A stretch of DNA of 64,000 nt from Bacteroidales bacterium (GTDB taxonomy: Bacteria > Bacteroidota > Bacteroidia > Bacteroidales > UBA12077): assembly GCA_003446015.1 (NCBI GenBank), contig DMBU01000054.1, positions 75,910-139,909 on the forward strand, in the 5' to 3' direction. Both the position numbers and the translations under genes were made by a program. Below are positions 9,278-18,021 of the stretch, piece after piece (positions within the stretch are counted from its first letter, which is position 1; each line of letters begins with the position of its first letter). The notes below the pieces were generated by a model. It was not told where the DNA came from. It searched no databases and saw nothing but the letters and a program-made list of their open reading frames with translations.

Positions 9278-10862
9278 AAAGAAGGATGATAATCTGACTT
9301 ACCAGAATTATTAAAATGAGAGCTATAGGATATACCGTTGCATAGGCTACTTGAGGGGCATTGGTTTTTGTTAACGGCTCAATAGCCGATAAAGCAGGAG
9401 TGCTTGTCATACTTCCGGTTAATGCTCCTAATAATCTTAAAAAATTTAATTTTAAGATATATCTGCCAAAAATCAAGGTCGTAAACATAGGGACAACTGT
9501 AATAATTAAAGCCATGAAAAACAAATTTAACCCATTATTACTTATCGCATCCATTATCTTTGATCCTGCATCTGTTCCCACCCCAGCAAGGAAAAAGATT
9601 AAACCCAGTTTTCGCAGAAACTGATTTGAGGGACCAGATACATTCCAGATTATTTTACCAGTTTTACCTATTCTACTTAATATTAAAGCCGAAATAAGAA
9701 CTCCCCCGGTTAATCCTAAACTTATTGAAATATGGTGAGGAAAATTAATCTTAATTTGTCCGATAAGTATTCCAATAAGTATTCCCAGAACTATAGGTAA
9801 AAAGTCTAATTCGTCAAGTCTGCTTTTTTCGTTACCAAAAAAGGTTCGCATTTTACTCATGTTTTCTTCAGGACCGGCAACGTTTATTCTATCACCAAAT
9901 CTTAATTTACTGTTTACATTAGGTATTATTTCAATACCACTTCGACGAATTGTTGTAATCGTGATATTTAGCATTTGAAGAATAGTGAGTTGTCCTAAGG
10001 GTTTGCTAATGATCTTGTTATTAGTTACAATAAAGTGCTTAATGGTATATTTTCTGCTTGCCGGTAGAACAATATTCGTTTCTTTTCCTATTAAGTTTTC
10101 AAGTTTTAACAAGTGATCTTTACTGCCACTTGCCCTTATTATATCTCCCATGTTTAAAACTGTTGAAGCTTTTGGACTATTTATCGAATACTTTTGATAT
10201 AGTTTAATAATATTCGTATTGGTTATAGATCTTAATTTAAGCTCTCCAATGCTCTTGTTACATATTTCCGGATTTTCAACAGTATAATTTTTTGTAATAA
10301 TCTTTGGATAGTCAGCACTTACATCCTCTAAATGCAAGCTTTCTTCTCTTTTTAAATCAATGTTAAATATTTTAGGTGATAATCTTGTAAGTAGAACTAC
10401 AGCAATTACTCCAAACGGAAAAGAAATACCAAAACCTATAGAAGGTAATGCTGATTGGGTGTTTTCAAGAGTAACAGCTAAGCTTGAGGCACTTGTTAAG
10501 GATCCGGAAAACAATCCAACAGCCAAGAGAATATCAATATGAAATATTTTAGAAAGAACAATTGTAATTATCCCTCCACTAAGGCTTAGCACTAAAGCAA
10601 CTAATAGTAATTGTTTGCCTTGCTTTTTAAAAGATTCAAAAAACCCTGGTCCAGCCTGAATTCCAATGCTGAACATAAAAAAGATTAGTCCAATTTGCTG
10701 TATGATTAGGGGTATACTAAACCCCCAATGTCCAAAAAATAATGCCACAAAAAAAATGGCTGACGTGTCTAAGGATATACCTTTAATATTGATTTTTCCT
10801 ATTAGAATTCCAAGAGAAATTATAAGGAACAATATCATGTAATCTGATGAAAAGAAATCCAT
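9276..10862 (-). CDS. AspT/YidE-YbjL family transporter with two TrkA_C domains
   Basis: The 528-residue inner-membrane protein has the layout of the aspartate:alanine exchanger (AAE) family. Five or so helices in the N-terminal half (about 1-165, including FMFSIGIQAGPGFF and SGSLTSASSLAV) are followed by two cytoplasmic RCK/TrkA_C domains (about 190-345) and a second helical bundle of the same kind (FLAGVGTDAGSKIM, GSMTSTPALSAI). The repeated G-S-x-T-S/T motif in each half is the family signature. Substrate is unknown; related proteins exchange small carboxylates or are uncharacterised. It stands alone between miaB and the divergent yebC. Confidence 0.88.
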   Translation of the reverse strand: MDFFSSDYMILFLIISLGILIGKINIKGISLDTSAIFFVALFFGHWGFSIPLIIQQIGLIFFMFSIGIQAGPGFFESFKKQGKQLLLVALVLSLSGGIITIVLSKIFHIDILLAVGLFSGSLTSASSLAVTLENTQSALPSIGFGISFPFGVIAVVLLTRLSPKIFNIDLKREESLHLEDVSADYPKIITKNYTVENPEICNKSIGELKLRSITNTNIIKLYQKYSINSPKASTVLNMGDIIRASGSKDHLLKLENLIGKETNIVLPASRKYTIKHFIVTNNKIISKPLGQLTILQMLNITITTIRRSGIEIIPNVNSKLRFGDRINVAGPEENMSKMRTFFGNEKSRLDELDFLPIVLGILIGILIGQIKINFPHHISISLGLTGGVLISALILSRIGKTGKIIWNVSGPSNQFLRKLGLIFFLAGVGTDAGSKIMDAISNNGLNLFFMALIITVVPMFTTLIFGRYILKLNFLRLLGALTGSMTSTPALSAIEPLTKTNAPQVAYATVYPIALILIILVSQIIILL

Positions 10863-10991
10863 AGTTTAAAATTAGAAAATATATTATTACGAAACTATTA
10901 ATTTTTCATTCAATGGAGTGTTTATTATAAAAAGCAATTTTGTAATTTTACAGCCTTAATCGAAATTAATTAGAACTAATAAAAATTTAAT

Positions 10992-11735
10992 ATGTCAGGT
11001 CATAGTAAATGGTCGAAAATAAAAAGGGCAAAAGGAGCAAACGATGCAAAACGTTCTAAAATGTTTTCAAAAATCGTTAAAGAAATTGCAATTGCAGTAA
11101 AAGAAAGTGGTCCTGATCCGGAAGCAAACCCAAGATTGCGTTTGGCAATAAATAATGCTAAAGGAGTTAATATGCCTAAAGATAATGTTGAACGGGCAAT
11201 TAACAAGGCCGATAAAGGAGGTGATAGCTATGAACCTATGTCTTTCGAAGGATATGCACCTCATGGGATTGCAGTTTTTGTCGACTGCCTAACTGATAAT
11301 AAAAACAGAACCGTAAGTAATATCAGAGCCATTTTTACTAAATACAATGGAAGTCTGGGAACAAACGGCTCATTGTCTTTTGTTTTTGATACAAAAGGTA
11401 TTTTTACTTTTCCAAAATCAAATAGTATAAATTTGGAAGAATTTGAACTTGAAATGATTGATGCCGGAGCCGAAGATATTGACATTGAAGAAGGGGTAAT
11501 AACAGTAACAACAGCTAAAGAGGATTTTGGCAACGTGCAAAAAAGGTTAGATGCATTAAAAATTGAAATCGAGAATGCAGGCTTACAACGTATCCCAAAT
11601 GATACTAAAGTATTGAGCGTTGAGGAAGCATTAAGGGTTTTAAAAATGATCGATGTTTTTGAAGATGATGACGATGTACAAAATGTTTATCATAGTTTAG
11701 AACTTACCGACGAAATTGCCGAAGCAATGGAATAA
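10992..11735 (+). CDS. yebC: YebC/PmpR family DNA-binding or translation-associated protein
   Basis: Conserved ~247-residue cytoplasmic protein. The N terminus MSGHSKWSKIKRAKGANDAKRSK is diagnostic for the family, and the three-domain YebC fold is followed to the end (ENAGLQRIPND, then the acidic C-terminal part). Family members have been reported as transcriptional regulators (PmpR) and, more recently, as factors that help ribosomes translate difficult proline-rich stretches. Which applies here is not visible. No ruvC is adjacent, unlike in Proteobacteria. A TAATTTTA at 10943-10950 could be its -7 element. A strong terminator follows. Confidence 0.93.
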   Translation: MSGHSKWSKIKRAKGANDAKRSKMFSKIVKEIAIAVKESGPDPEANPRLRLAINNAKGVNMPKDNVERAINKADKGGDSYEPMSFEGYAPHGIAVFVDCLTDNKNRTVSNIRAIFTKYNGSLGTNGSLSFVFDTKGIFTFPKSNSINLEEFELEMIDAGAEDIDIEEGVITVTTAKEDFGNVQKRLDALKIEIENAGLQRIPNDTKVLSVEEALRVLKMIDVFEDDDDVQNVYHSLELTDEIAEAME

Positions 11736-11754
11736 TATATTTTGAGAATTACTC

Positions 11755-11791
11755 AAAACGGTCATTTCTAATTAGATCTGACCGTTTTTTT
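11755..11791 (+). terminator. Terminator of yebC
   Basis: Perfect 9-bp stem AAAACGGTC (11755-11763) / GACCGTTTT (11780-11788) with a 16-nt loop and a run of seven Ts. Confidence 0.85.
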
Positions 11792-11904
11792 ATTTGCCAC
11801 AATTGAATATTTTGCACAATATTGGATATTTAACAATCCTGAATGATTTTATTTAAACCATATAAAACCTAATAAACAGAACCTTTTGTTTCCATAATGA
11901 AAGA

Positions 11905-13182
11905 TTAATACAGGTTAAATATAAAATCCCAAACTTGTTCATGGTATATACCTGTCTCACTATTCTGAACAATATCATCCATGGTTACTACATACTTTGG
12001 TAAATTATCTTTTATTTTTTCCAAAGCCCCAAATTCTCTTTGTGATGTATTTTTATTGGGCAATAAGTAGGCCACTTGTATATATTTCTTTTCAGAATGT
12101 TTAGTTGCTACAAAATCTACTTCGTAATTGCTGTCATAACCTGTCTTTGTATCATAGCCTGCCATTTTAAGATGCAAATACACAACATTCTCAAGGATAG
12201 CTCCAATATCGTTTATTAAATCGGGATATAGATAATTTCGAAACCCTAAATCGTTAATATAATATTTTCTTTCTCCCGAAAGGAGTTCTTTTGTTTTAAA
12301 AGCAAGGCGTGGAGATTCGTGAATTATAAAAGCCTCCTGCATGTACAAAATATATTGAGAAATCGTGGTATAATCTGCTTTCCTGTTTTTACTTTTAAAA
12401 TATTTTATTATCGATGGTATTGATGTCATATTTCCAACATTATGCAACAAGAAAAGAAAAATATCTTCAAGTAAAACATAATCTCTTATCTTGTACCTGT
12501 ACATAATGTCTTTTAATAAAATTGTGTTTTTTAATGATTGAAAGTAGTGCAATTTAATTTCATCGTTATTTAAATTGTAAACTTCAGGTAATCCGCTGGT
12601 TCTTATATAATGAATAAAACTATTCTTAGTATTTTCAAGCTTTCTAAAATCTAAATATTCCCTGTACGAGAAAGGTAAAACTTCGGTGATCACATACCGC
12701 CCCGAAAGAAATGTTGCCAATTCTCCCGAGAGTAGTTTTGAATTTGACCCTGTAATGAAAATTTCATATTCTTTTATTGGATTCTGTGCTAATGATACGA
12801 TTACTTTCTCCCAGTTTTCTATATTTTGTATTTCATCAATGAAGAGGTAGATTTTTTCTTTCAGTTTATAAGTTTCTTGATACAGGTTAATTATCTTTGA
12901 TAAATCATTTGCATTTCTTATGGTTTCAAATTCAAACATTTCCTTGTTAAGATAAAAAATGTTTTGAGGACTGATTTTGTTATTTTTTATAAGTGCATGC
13001 ATGAGTTGTCTAACAATATAACTTTTTCCACTACGCCGCTGTCCTACAATAACTTTAATTAATTTATTCCCGATAAATTTTAGAAGTTCCTCATTATATT
13101 TCTTGCGAAAATATCCATAGTTAAAACCAGGGTCTTTTTCCCAATAATTTATTGATAATAGTTTTGTTAGTATTTCTTGCAT
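11905..13182 (-). CDS. DUF4143-type AAA ATPase
   Basis: 425 residues. An N-terminal P-loop ATPase domain has Walker A GQRRSGKS (47-54) and Walker B IYLFIDEIQNI. A sensor-like stretch EIFITGSNSKLLSGELATFLSGR follows, with the signature PFSYREYL. The C-terminal DUF4143 domain (about 215-400) has a restriction-endonuclease-like fold and contains EVDFVATK, a pattern reminiscent of a nuclease-type D/E-x-K site. These genes are common in anaerobic bacteria and archaea, often in many copies, and no established function is known; toxin or defence roles have been suggested. Its upstream region carries an unusual pair of palindromes. It is flanked by unrelated genes and could be a mobile accessory gene. 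Confidence 0.87.
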   Translation of the reverse strand: MQEILTKLLSINYWEKDPGFNYGYFRKKYNEELLKFIGNKLIKVIVGQRRSGKSYIVRQLMHALIKNNKISPQNIFYLNKEMFEFETIRNANDLSKIINLYQETYKLKEKIYLFIDEIQNIENWEKVIVSLAQNPIKEYEIFITGSNSKLLSGELATFLSGRYVITEVLPFSYREYLDFRKLENTKNSFIHYIRTSGLPEVYNLNNDEIKLHYFQSLKNTILLKDIMYRYKIRDYVLLEDIFLFLLHNVGNMTSIPSIIKYFKSKNRKADYTTISQYILYMQEAFIIHESPRLAFKTKELLSGERKYYINDLGFRNYLYPDLINDIGAILENVVYLHLKMAGYDTKTGYDSNYEVDFVATKHSEKKYIQVAYLLPNKNTSQREFGALEKIKDNLPKYVVTMDDIVQNSETGIYHEQVWDFIFNLY

Positions 13183-13190
13183 GTAATTTA

Positions 13191-13247
13191 TAGATTATAA
13201 TCAAATATAAACAAATATACAATAAAAATTAGATTATAATCAAATAT
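13191..13247. repeat. Twin 18-bp direct repeats, each with palindrome GATTATAATC
   Basis: TAGATTATAATCAAATAT occurs identically at 13191-13208 and 13230-13247 (39-bp period). Each copy contains the perfect 10-bp palindrome GATTATAATC (13193-13202 and 13232-13241). The pair brackets the predicted promoter of the DUF4143 ATPase gene, so it looks like a double operator. Confidence 0.75.
13212..13243 (-). promoter_or_regulatory. Predicted promoter of the DUF4143 ATPase gene
   Basis: On the minus strand, TTG at 13243-13241 (-33) and TATATTTG at 13219-13212 (-7), spacer 21 bp. The distal palindrome ends at the -33 element and the proximal one lies just past the expected transcription start, an arrangement suited to repression. 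Confidence 0.55.
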
Positions 13248-13379
13248 TTGCTGTATTTGTCTTTGTAAATATTCTCTGAAGATTTAGTTTTTGTTTAGAA
13301 TTGTTGGTTCATTATATTATTTATTCAATTGATTACTCTGCAGATTATTGTATTTTTATCACTCCTTAAATTTCCAATT

Positions 13380-14870
13380 ATGAGTAAAAAATATATTCTT
13401 TCATTAGACCAGGGAACCTCAAGCTCTCGAACATTATTGTTTGATTCTCACGCAAAAGTGCTTGATTGGGAACAGGAGGAATTTAAACAGTATTATCCAA
13501 AAGCTGGTTGGGTTGAGCATGAACCTTTTGAAATTTGGGAGTCGCAATTAAATACTGCTAAAAATCTCATAAAAAAATTAAAAATCGATCCGGTTGAAAT
13601 TGGTGCAATTGGGATAGCAAATCAGAGAGAAACAATTGTTTTGTGGGATAAGAATACTGGAGAGCCTGTTTACAGAGCAATTGTATGGCAGGATAAAAGA
13701 ACTGCCGATTTGTGCAAGAAACTCCAAAAAGAGGGTTGGGGCAAATACATAAAAAAGAATACAGGTCTAATGATCGATTCCTATTTTTCAGCAACAAAAA
13801 TTCATTGGATATTAAATATTGTTCCGGGTGTAAAAGAAAAAGCAGAAAAAGGAGAGATACTTGCTGGAACAGTTGATACCTGGTTAGTATGGAAGCTTTC
13901 TGGAGGTAAATTACATATTACAGATTATTCAAATGCCTCACGAACAATGTTGTTTAATATTAGGGAATTGAAGTGGGATAAAAAGTTATTAAAACTTTTT
14001 GGAATTCCTGAATGTATTTTACCCGAAGTAAAAGAATCATCTGAAATATATGGATTTACTGACAAATCTGTTTTTGGTGTCGAAATCCCGATTGCTGGTA
14101 TTGCCGGTGATCAGCAAGCTGCATTATTTGGGCAAGCATGTTTAGAAAAAGGAATGGCCAAAAACACGTATGGTACAGGGTGTTTTATGTTAATGAATAC
14201 GGGTAATAAGATTATAGAATCAAAGTCAGGATTACTTACAACCATTGCCTGGAATATAGATGGCCATGTGAATTATGCTCTTGAAGGAAGTGTTTTTATT
14301 GCTGGTGCTGCCATTAAGTGGCTTCGCGATGCGTTGAAATTAATTAAAAGTGCAAACGAAACTGAGCAAATTGCAAATGAGCTTACAGGAACTGAAGAAG
14401 TGTATGTTGTTCCTGCATTTTCGGGTTTAGGTGCGCCGTATTGGGATATGTATGCTCGTGGTGCAATTCTGGGTCTTACTCAGGGAGTAACAGATAAACA
14501 TATCGTTCGCTCTACCCTGGAATCCCTGGCTTATCAAACTATGGATGTATTAAAAGCGATGGAAAAAGATTCTGGAATAAAATTAAGATCACTGAATGTA
14601 GATGGAGGAGCGTGTGTAAATAATTTTTTGATGCAATTTCAAGCAGATCTTCTGAATGTGGAAGTTAACAGACCGGAAAATATTGAGACCACTGCATTGG
14701 GAGCTGCTTTACTGGCAGGGCTCGCCATCAAGTTTTGGACAATGGATGAAATTATTGAGCGACTTAAAATAGAAAAGACCTTTACACCGTTAATGAAAGA
14801 AGATAAAAGAAAAAAATTATACGCTGGCTGGTTAAAAGCTGTTGAGAAAGCAATGAGCTGGCAACAATAA
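13380..14870 (+). CDS. glpK: Glycerol kinase
   Basis: Phosphorylates glycerol to sn-glycerol 3-phosphate. With the ATG at 13380 the product is 496 residues and starts MSKKYILSLDQGTSSSRT, the classic FGGY phosphate-1 loop. The open frame to 13329 adds a hydrophobic stretch not found in GlpK. Further signatures are NQRETIVLWD, VWQDKRT, the central GIAGDQQAALFGQAC and the adenosine motif LNVDGGACVNNFLMQFQADL. Conserved residues for the substrate site (Arg/Glu in NQRET; Asp in AGDQQ) are present. No glpF or glpD is adjacent. It is followed after a short gap by a lipoprotein gene, probably unrelated in function. Confidence 0.96.
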   Translation: MSKKYILSLDQGTSSSRTLLFDSHAKVLDWEQEEFKQYYPKAGWVEHEPFEIWESQLNTAKNLIKKLKIDPVEIGAIGIANQRETIVLWDKNTGEPVYRAIVWQDKRTADLCKKLQKEGWGKYIKKNTGLMIDSYFSATKIHWILNIVPGVKEKAEKGEILAGTVDTWLVWKLSGGKLHITDYSNASRTMLFNIRELKWDKKLLKLFGIPECILPEVKESSEIYGFTDKSVFGVEIPIAGIAGDQQAALFGQACLEKGMAKNTYGTGCFMLMNTGNKIIESKSGLLTTIAWNIDGHVNYALEGSVFIAGAAIKWLRDALKLIKSANETEQIANELTGTEEVYVVPAFSGLGAPYWDMYARGAILGLTQGVTDKHIVRSTLESLAYQTMDVLKAMEKDSGIKLRSLNVDGGACVNNFLMQFQADLLNVEVNRPENIETTALGAALLAGLAIKFWTMDEIIERLKIEKTFTPLMKEDKRKKLYAGWLKAVEKAMSWQQ

Positions 14871-14907
14871 ATTAAGGAATAATATGAGATTAGCAAGAAA
14901 GATAGAC

Positions 14908-15363
14908 ATGGTACGAGAAATAAAAATATTAGGAATTCTAATACTGGTAGTTATATTAAACAGTTGTAATGCATATGAATCTGTTGATATTGGCGAAATT
15001 GAGAATGTGAGTCTCAAGGGGATGGTAGATAACAAAATTAGCCTTGAACTTCAAGTCCCAATAACAAATCCAAACGGATATAAAATTAAAATAAAATCTA
15101 TGGATTTGGATGTCACCATTAATGGAAATTATATAGGTAAAATGGGAATTGCCAATGAGATTATTATTCCGGCTAAATCAAATGAGATTCAGAAATTTCC
15201 GGTTGATATAGTCGTGAAAAATGCCCTGGCAAGCATGTCAACCATGTATAAATTACGTAACTCCAGGAATTTTGAACTTGAGATAGTTGGTACGATTAAA
15301 GTAAAAGCATTTGTAAACAGTAAAACGATTAAAGTGTCAGAAAAGCAAATGGTTAACATCTAA
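14908..15363 (+). CDS. LEA type 2 domain lipoprotein
   Basis: About 151 residues from the ATG at 14908 (an ATG at 14884 is also possible). The N terminus has a lipoprotein signal ending in the lipobox LNSC. The mature part matches the LEA_2/WHy domain: a beta-sandwich with the core VPITNPNGYKIKIKSMDLDVTINGNYIG, in which the NPN pattern is characteristic. Bacterial LEA2 lipoproteins are attached to the periplasmic face of a membrane; a desiccation or stress role is assumed from plant homologues but not proven. Located 13-37 bp after glpK, so possibly cotranscribed. Confidence 0.8.
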   Translation: MVREIKILGILILVVILNSCNAYESVDIGEIENVSLKGMVDNKISLELQVPITNPNGYKIKIKSMDLDVTINGNYIGKMGIANEIIIPAKSNEIQKFPVDIVVKNALASMSTMYKLRNSRNFELEIVGTIKVKAFVNSKTIKVSEKQMVNI

Positions 15364-15417
15364 TTTTTTTCGTTGCATTATTTGCAAATAGCATAATTAG
15401 TTCTTGGAAAAAATGAT

Positions 15418-15425
15418 TAATTTTG
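15418..15425 (+). promoter_or_regulatory. -7 promoter element for the SPOR-domain gene
   Basis: TAATTTTG followed by CACC, an exact TAnnTTTG match 20 bp upstream of the ATG at 15446. The -33 region is not clear. Confidence 0.45.
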
Positions 15426-15445
15426 CACCATAAATTTACGAAGTT

Positions 15446-15922
15446 ATGATGAATGCTAAGGGAATTATAGGAATGCTTATTTTACTTATTTTAAGTACTA
15501 CTATTTTTGGGCAGGGTAATTCTTCTGCATCATCTTATAACGATATAATCTCAAAATTGCAGGAAAAGAAAAACGGAGAAGGAGAGGTTGTTGTTTTTCA
15601 AGACATGAGGATTAATAATCTGATTTACAATCATATCGAACAAAATAAAAGAAGTGGAGGTATCCCGGGCTATAGGATAAGAATCTATTCTAATTTAGGT
15701 AGTGAAGCTAGAGATCAATCTCAAACTGCAAAAGCAAAGTTTTATGAGCGGTTCCCTGAAATTCCAATTTATCGCGAATACGACAGTCCTTACTTTAAGG
15801 TATATGTTGGTGATTACAGAAGCAGGATTGATGCTCTAAAAGATTTCAATCAAATAAAAAGAATTTTTCCGTCGGCTTTTATTGTCCCGGATAAAATAAA
15901 TTTCCCTGAATTGGAAAAATAA
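15446..15922 (+). CDS. Secreted SPOR-domain protein
   Basis: 158 residues with a signal peptide (hydrophobic core IIGMLILLILSTTIFG, probable cleavage after FGQ). The C-terminal half has a SPOR-like pattern: GYRIRIYSNLGSEARDQSQTAKAKFYERFPEIPIYREYDSPYFKVYVGDYRSR with the typical alternation of strand, helix containing A-x-x-A, strand and the YFKVYVGDY motif. SPOR domains bind denuded glycan strands of peptidoglycan at the septum. No other domain is present, so it may be a small periplasmic septal-wall binding protein. It has its own -7 element upstream. Confidence 0.8.
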   Translation: MMNAKGIIGMLILLILSTTIFGQGNSSASSYNDIISKLQEKKNGEGEVVVFQDMRINNLIYNHIEQNKRSGGIPGYRIRIYSNLGSEARDQSQTAKAKFYERFPEIPIYREYDSPYFKVYVGDYRSRIDALKDFNQIKRIFPSAFIVPDKINFPELEK

Positions 15923-15934
15923 AGAGAGATTATG

Positions 15935-16007
15935 CCAGGTATTAAGGATACAAACTACTCACAACAAACTACAACAGCAGCAAAATTTAATGTTATCCGA
16001 TACCTGG
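15935..16007. repeat. Long-range inverted repeat in the leader of the purF-like gene
   Basis: CCAGGTAT (15935-15942) pairs with ATACCTGG (16000-16007), and GGAT (15946-15949) with ATCC (15995-15998), across a ~45-nt loop rich in CAACAA. It ends 40 bp before the ATG at 16048 and has no T-run, so it is not a simple terminator. It may be a 5' UTR regulatory fold. Confidence 0.5.
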
Positions 16008-16047
16008 TCAAAAAAAATATATCATTAGTCTATTTAAATTTATCAGA

Positions 16048-17949
16048 ATGAGTGATCAAATAAAACACGAGTGTGGTATTGCATTAATTCGATTATTAAA
16101 ACCATTGGAATATTACCAGTCTAAGTATGGATCATGGATGTATGGTTTACATAAACTGTATTTATTAATGGAAAAACAGCATAATCGTGGACAAGATGGA
16201 GCCGGATTAGCTACTTTAAAATTCGATTTAGCTCCAGGGAAAAAATATATACACCGATTTAGATCTAATGGAGAATCACCTATAAAAGACGTGTTTGCCG
16301 AAGTAAATGCTTTTCATACTGCTGTTGAAAACAAAAACCCTGATTTATTAGATGACTCTGTTTGGGCTAAAGAAAATTTACCTTCTGCTGCTGATATCTA
16401 TTTAGGTCACTTACGATATGGTACTTTCGGTGGCGATGATATTGAGTTTGTTCAACCTTTGATGCGCGAAAATAACTGGAAATCAAGAAACTTAATGTTG
16501 GCAGGGAATTTCAATATGACTAATGTCGATGAACTTTTTAAAGTACTCATCGATTTAGGTCAGAACCCTAAAGAATATTCTGATACGGTTACCGTTCTCG
16601 AAAAGGTTGGTCATTTTCTTGACGAAGAAAATCAGATGCTTTTTAGACAATATAAAAACGATGGATATAATAACAAAGAGATTTCTTCATTAATAGCAAA
16701 TGATCTTGATATTAAAAAGATTCTGGAGGAAGCCAGTAAAGACTGGGATGGAGGTTATGCTATTGCAGGTGTAATTGGCCATGGAGATGCTTTTGTAATG
16801 CGCGATCCTAATGGAATTCGTCCTGCTTATTATTATCAGGATGATGAAATAGTTGTTGTTGCATCTGAGCGGGCTGTAATACAGACAGTAATGAATGTTG
16901 ATGCTGATAATGTAAATGAAATTAACCCGGGTCAGGCATTAATCATTAAAAAGGACGGGACAATAAGTTCTGAGAAAATTAGAGTTCCTCAGAAACGAAC
17001 TTCTTGTTCATTTGAAAGAATATATTTCTCGCGTGGGAGCGACAAAGACATTTATCAGGAAAGAAAACAGCTTGGGAGATTGCTTTTACCTCAAATCATG
17101 AAAGCAATTGATAATGACATAGAAAACACTGTTTTTTCCTTTATTCCAAATACCTCAGAAACTGCATTCTACGGAATGGTCGATGAATTAAAATCTCATT
17201 TACACAATGTCCAGAAAAAAGAAATTCTGGCCTTAGGAAACAATTTGAATGAAAAGGAAATTGATCGAATCATGGATAAAAAGATTCGTGTCGAAAAAAT
17301 TGCTATTAAGGATATCAAATTGAGAACCTTTATTGCACAGGATAAAGGAAGAAACGATTTGGTTGGTCACGTTTACGACATAACCTATGGAACAGTAAAT
17401 GAGGGTGTTGATAATTTAGTTGTGATTGATGATTCGATTGTTCGTGGGACCACTTTACGTGAAAGTATCTTAAAAATTCTTGATCGCTTAAAACCTAAAA
17501 AAATTGTGGTTGTTTCTTCCTCACCACAAATTCGTTACCCTGATTGCTATGGAATTGACATGGCGAAGCTTGGTGATTTTGTGGCTTTTCGTGCAGCAAT
17601 AGCCTTGCTTAAGGATACCGGAAAAGAAAATGTTATTAATGAAGTGTATAAAAAATCGAAGGCACAGGAAAATCTTCCCAAAGAGCAAATTGTAAATTAT
17701 GTAAAAGAAATTTATAAGCCATTTACACCAGAAGAGATCTCCGCAAAAATTTCGGAAATACTTAAATCAAAAGAAGTTAAAGCTGATGTTGAAATTGTTT
17801 TCCAAACCATCGAAAATTTGCATGCAGCTTGTCCTAATGATACAGGCGACTGGTATTTTACTGGAAAGTATCCAACACCCGGAGGAAATAAGGTTGTAAA
17901 TAAATCCTTTATTAACTTTATTGAGGGCAAAAATCAAAGAGCTTATTAA
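16048..17949 (+). CDS. purF: Amidophosphoribosyltransferase, long Bacteroidota form
   Basis: 633 residues, longer than the ~470-510 of classical PurF. The family catalyses the first committed step of purine synthesis (PRPP plus glutamine to phosphoribosylamine). The N-terminal Ntn-hydrolase domain begins MSDQIKHECGIALI: Cys9 follows a Glu and would be the N-terminal nucleophile after removal of an 8-residue propeptide, as in the Bacillus-type enzyme. HNRGQDGAGLA and GHLRYGTFG are glutaminase motifs. The PRPP-binding loop VVIDDSIVRGTTL lies near 455-470. The family carries extra segments in the middle and at the C terminus. Many Bacteroidota have this form besides a short PurF, so it may be a paralogue with a distinct role. 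Confidence 0.85.
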   Translation: MSDQIKHECGIALIRLLKPLEYYQSKYGSWMYGLHKLYLLMEKQHNRGQDGAGLATLKFDLAPGKKYIHRFRSNGESPIKDVFAEVNAFHTAVENKNPDLLDDSVWAKENLPSAADIYLGHLRYGTFGGDDIEFVQPLMRENNWKSRNLMLAGNFNMTNVDELFKVLIDLGQNPKEYSDTVTVLEKVGHFLDEENQMLFRQYKNDGYNNKEISSLIANDLDIKKILEEASKDWDGGYAIAGVIGHGDAFVMRDPNGIRPAYYYQDDEIVVVASERAVIQTVMNVDADNVNEINPGQALIIKKDGTISSEKIRVPQKRTSCSFERIYFSRGSDKDIYQERKQLGRLLLPQIMKAIDNDIENTVFSFIPNTSETAFYGMVDELKSHLHNVQKKEILALGNNLNEKEIDRIMDKKIRVEKIAIKDIKLRTFIAQDKGRNDLVGHVYDITYGTVNEGVDNLVVIDDSIVRGTTLRESILKILDRLKPKKIVVVSSSPQIRYPDCYGIDMAKLGDFVAFRAAIALLKDTGKENVINEVYKKSKAQENLPKEQIVNYVKEIYKPFTPEEISAKISEILKSKEVKADVEIVFQTIENLHAACPNDTGDWYFTGKYPTPGGNKVVNKSFINFIEGKNQRAY

Positions 17950-17971
17950 TACATTCGACTTTCCTATAGTA

Positions 17972-17993
17972 CAACGGGCATTCCTGCCCGTTG
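17972..17993. repeat. GC-rich perfect palindrome (REP-like)
   Basis: CAACGGGCA (17972-17980) and TGCCCGTTG (17985-17993) form a perfect 9-bp stem with a TTCC loop. No T-run follows, so termination is unlikely on its own. Only one copy was noticed in the window. Confidence 0.6.
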
Positions 17994-17997
17994 ACTG

Positions 17998-18021
17998 AAA
18001 TAGAGAGCTACTCTATTTTTT
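17998..18021 (+). terminator. Terminator of the purF-like gene
   Basis: AAATAGAG (17998-18005) / CTCTATTT (18011-18018) with a 5-nt loop, ending in a T run. It overlaps the 3' end of the convergent GNAT gene. Confidence 0.7.

Noticed and set aside
13329..13379. Upstream extension of glpK
   Set aside because: The added 17 residues are hydrophobic and unlike any GlpK; the ATG at 13380 gives the standard N terminus.
15923..16047. Purine riboswitch upstream of the purF-like gene
   Set aside because: The conserved three-way-junction core sequences of that class were not found; only an inverted repeat is present.
17972..17993. GC-rich hairpin after the purF-like gene as a terminator
   Set aside because: No T-run on either strand; the adjacent hairpin at 17998-18021 has one and is the better terminator.
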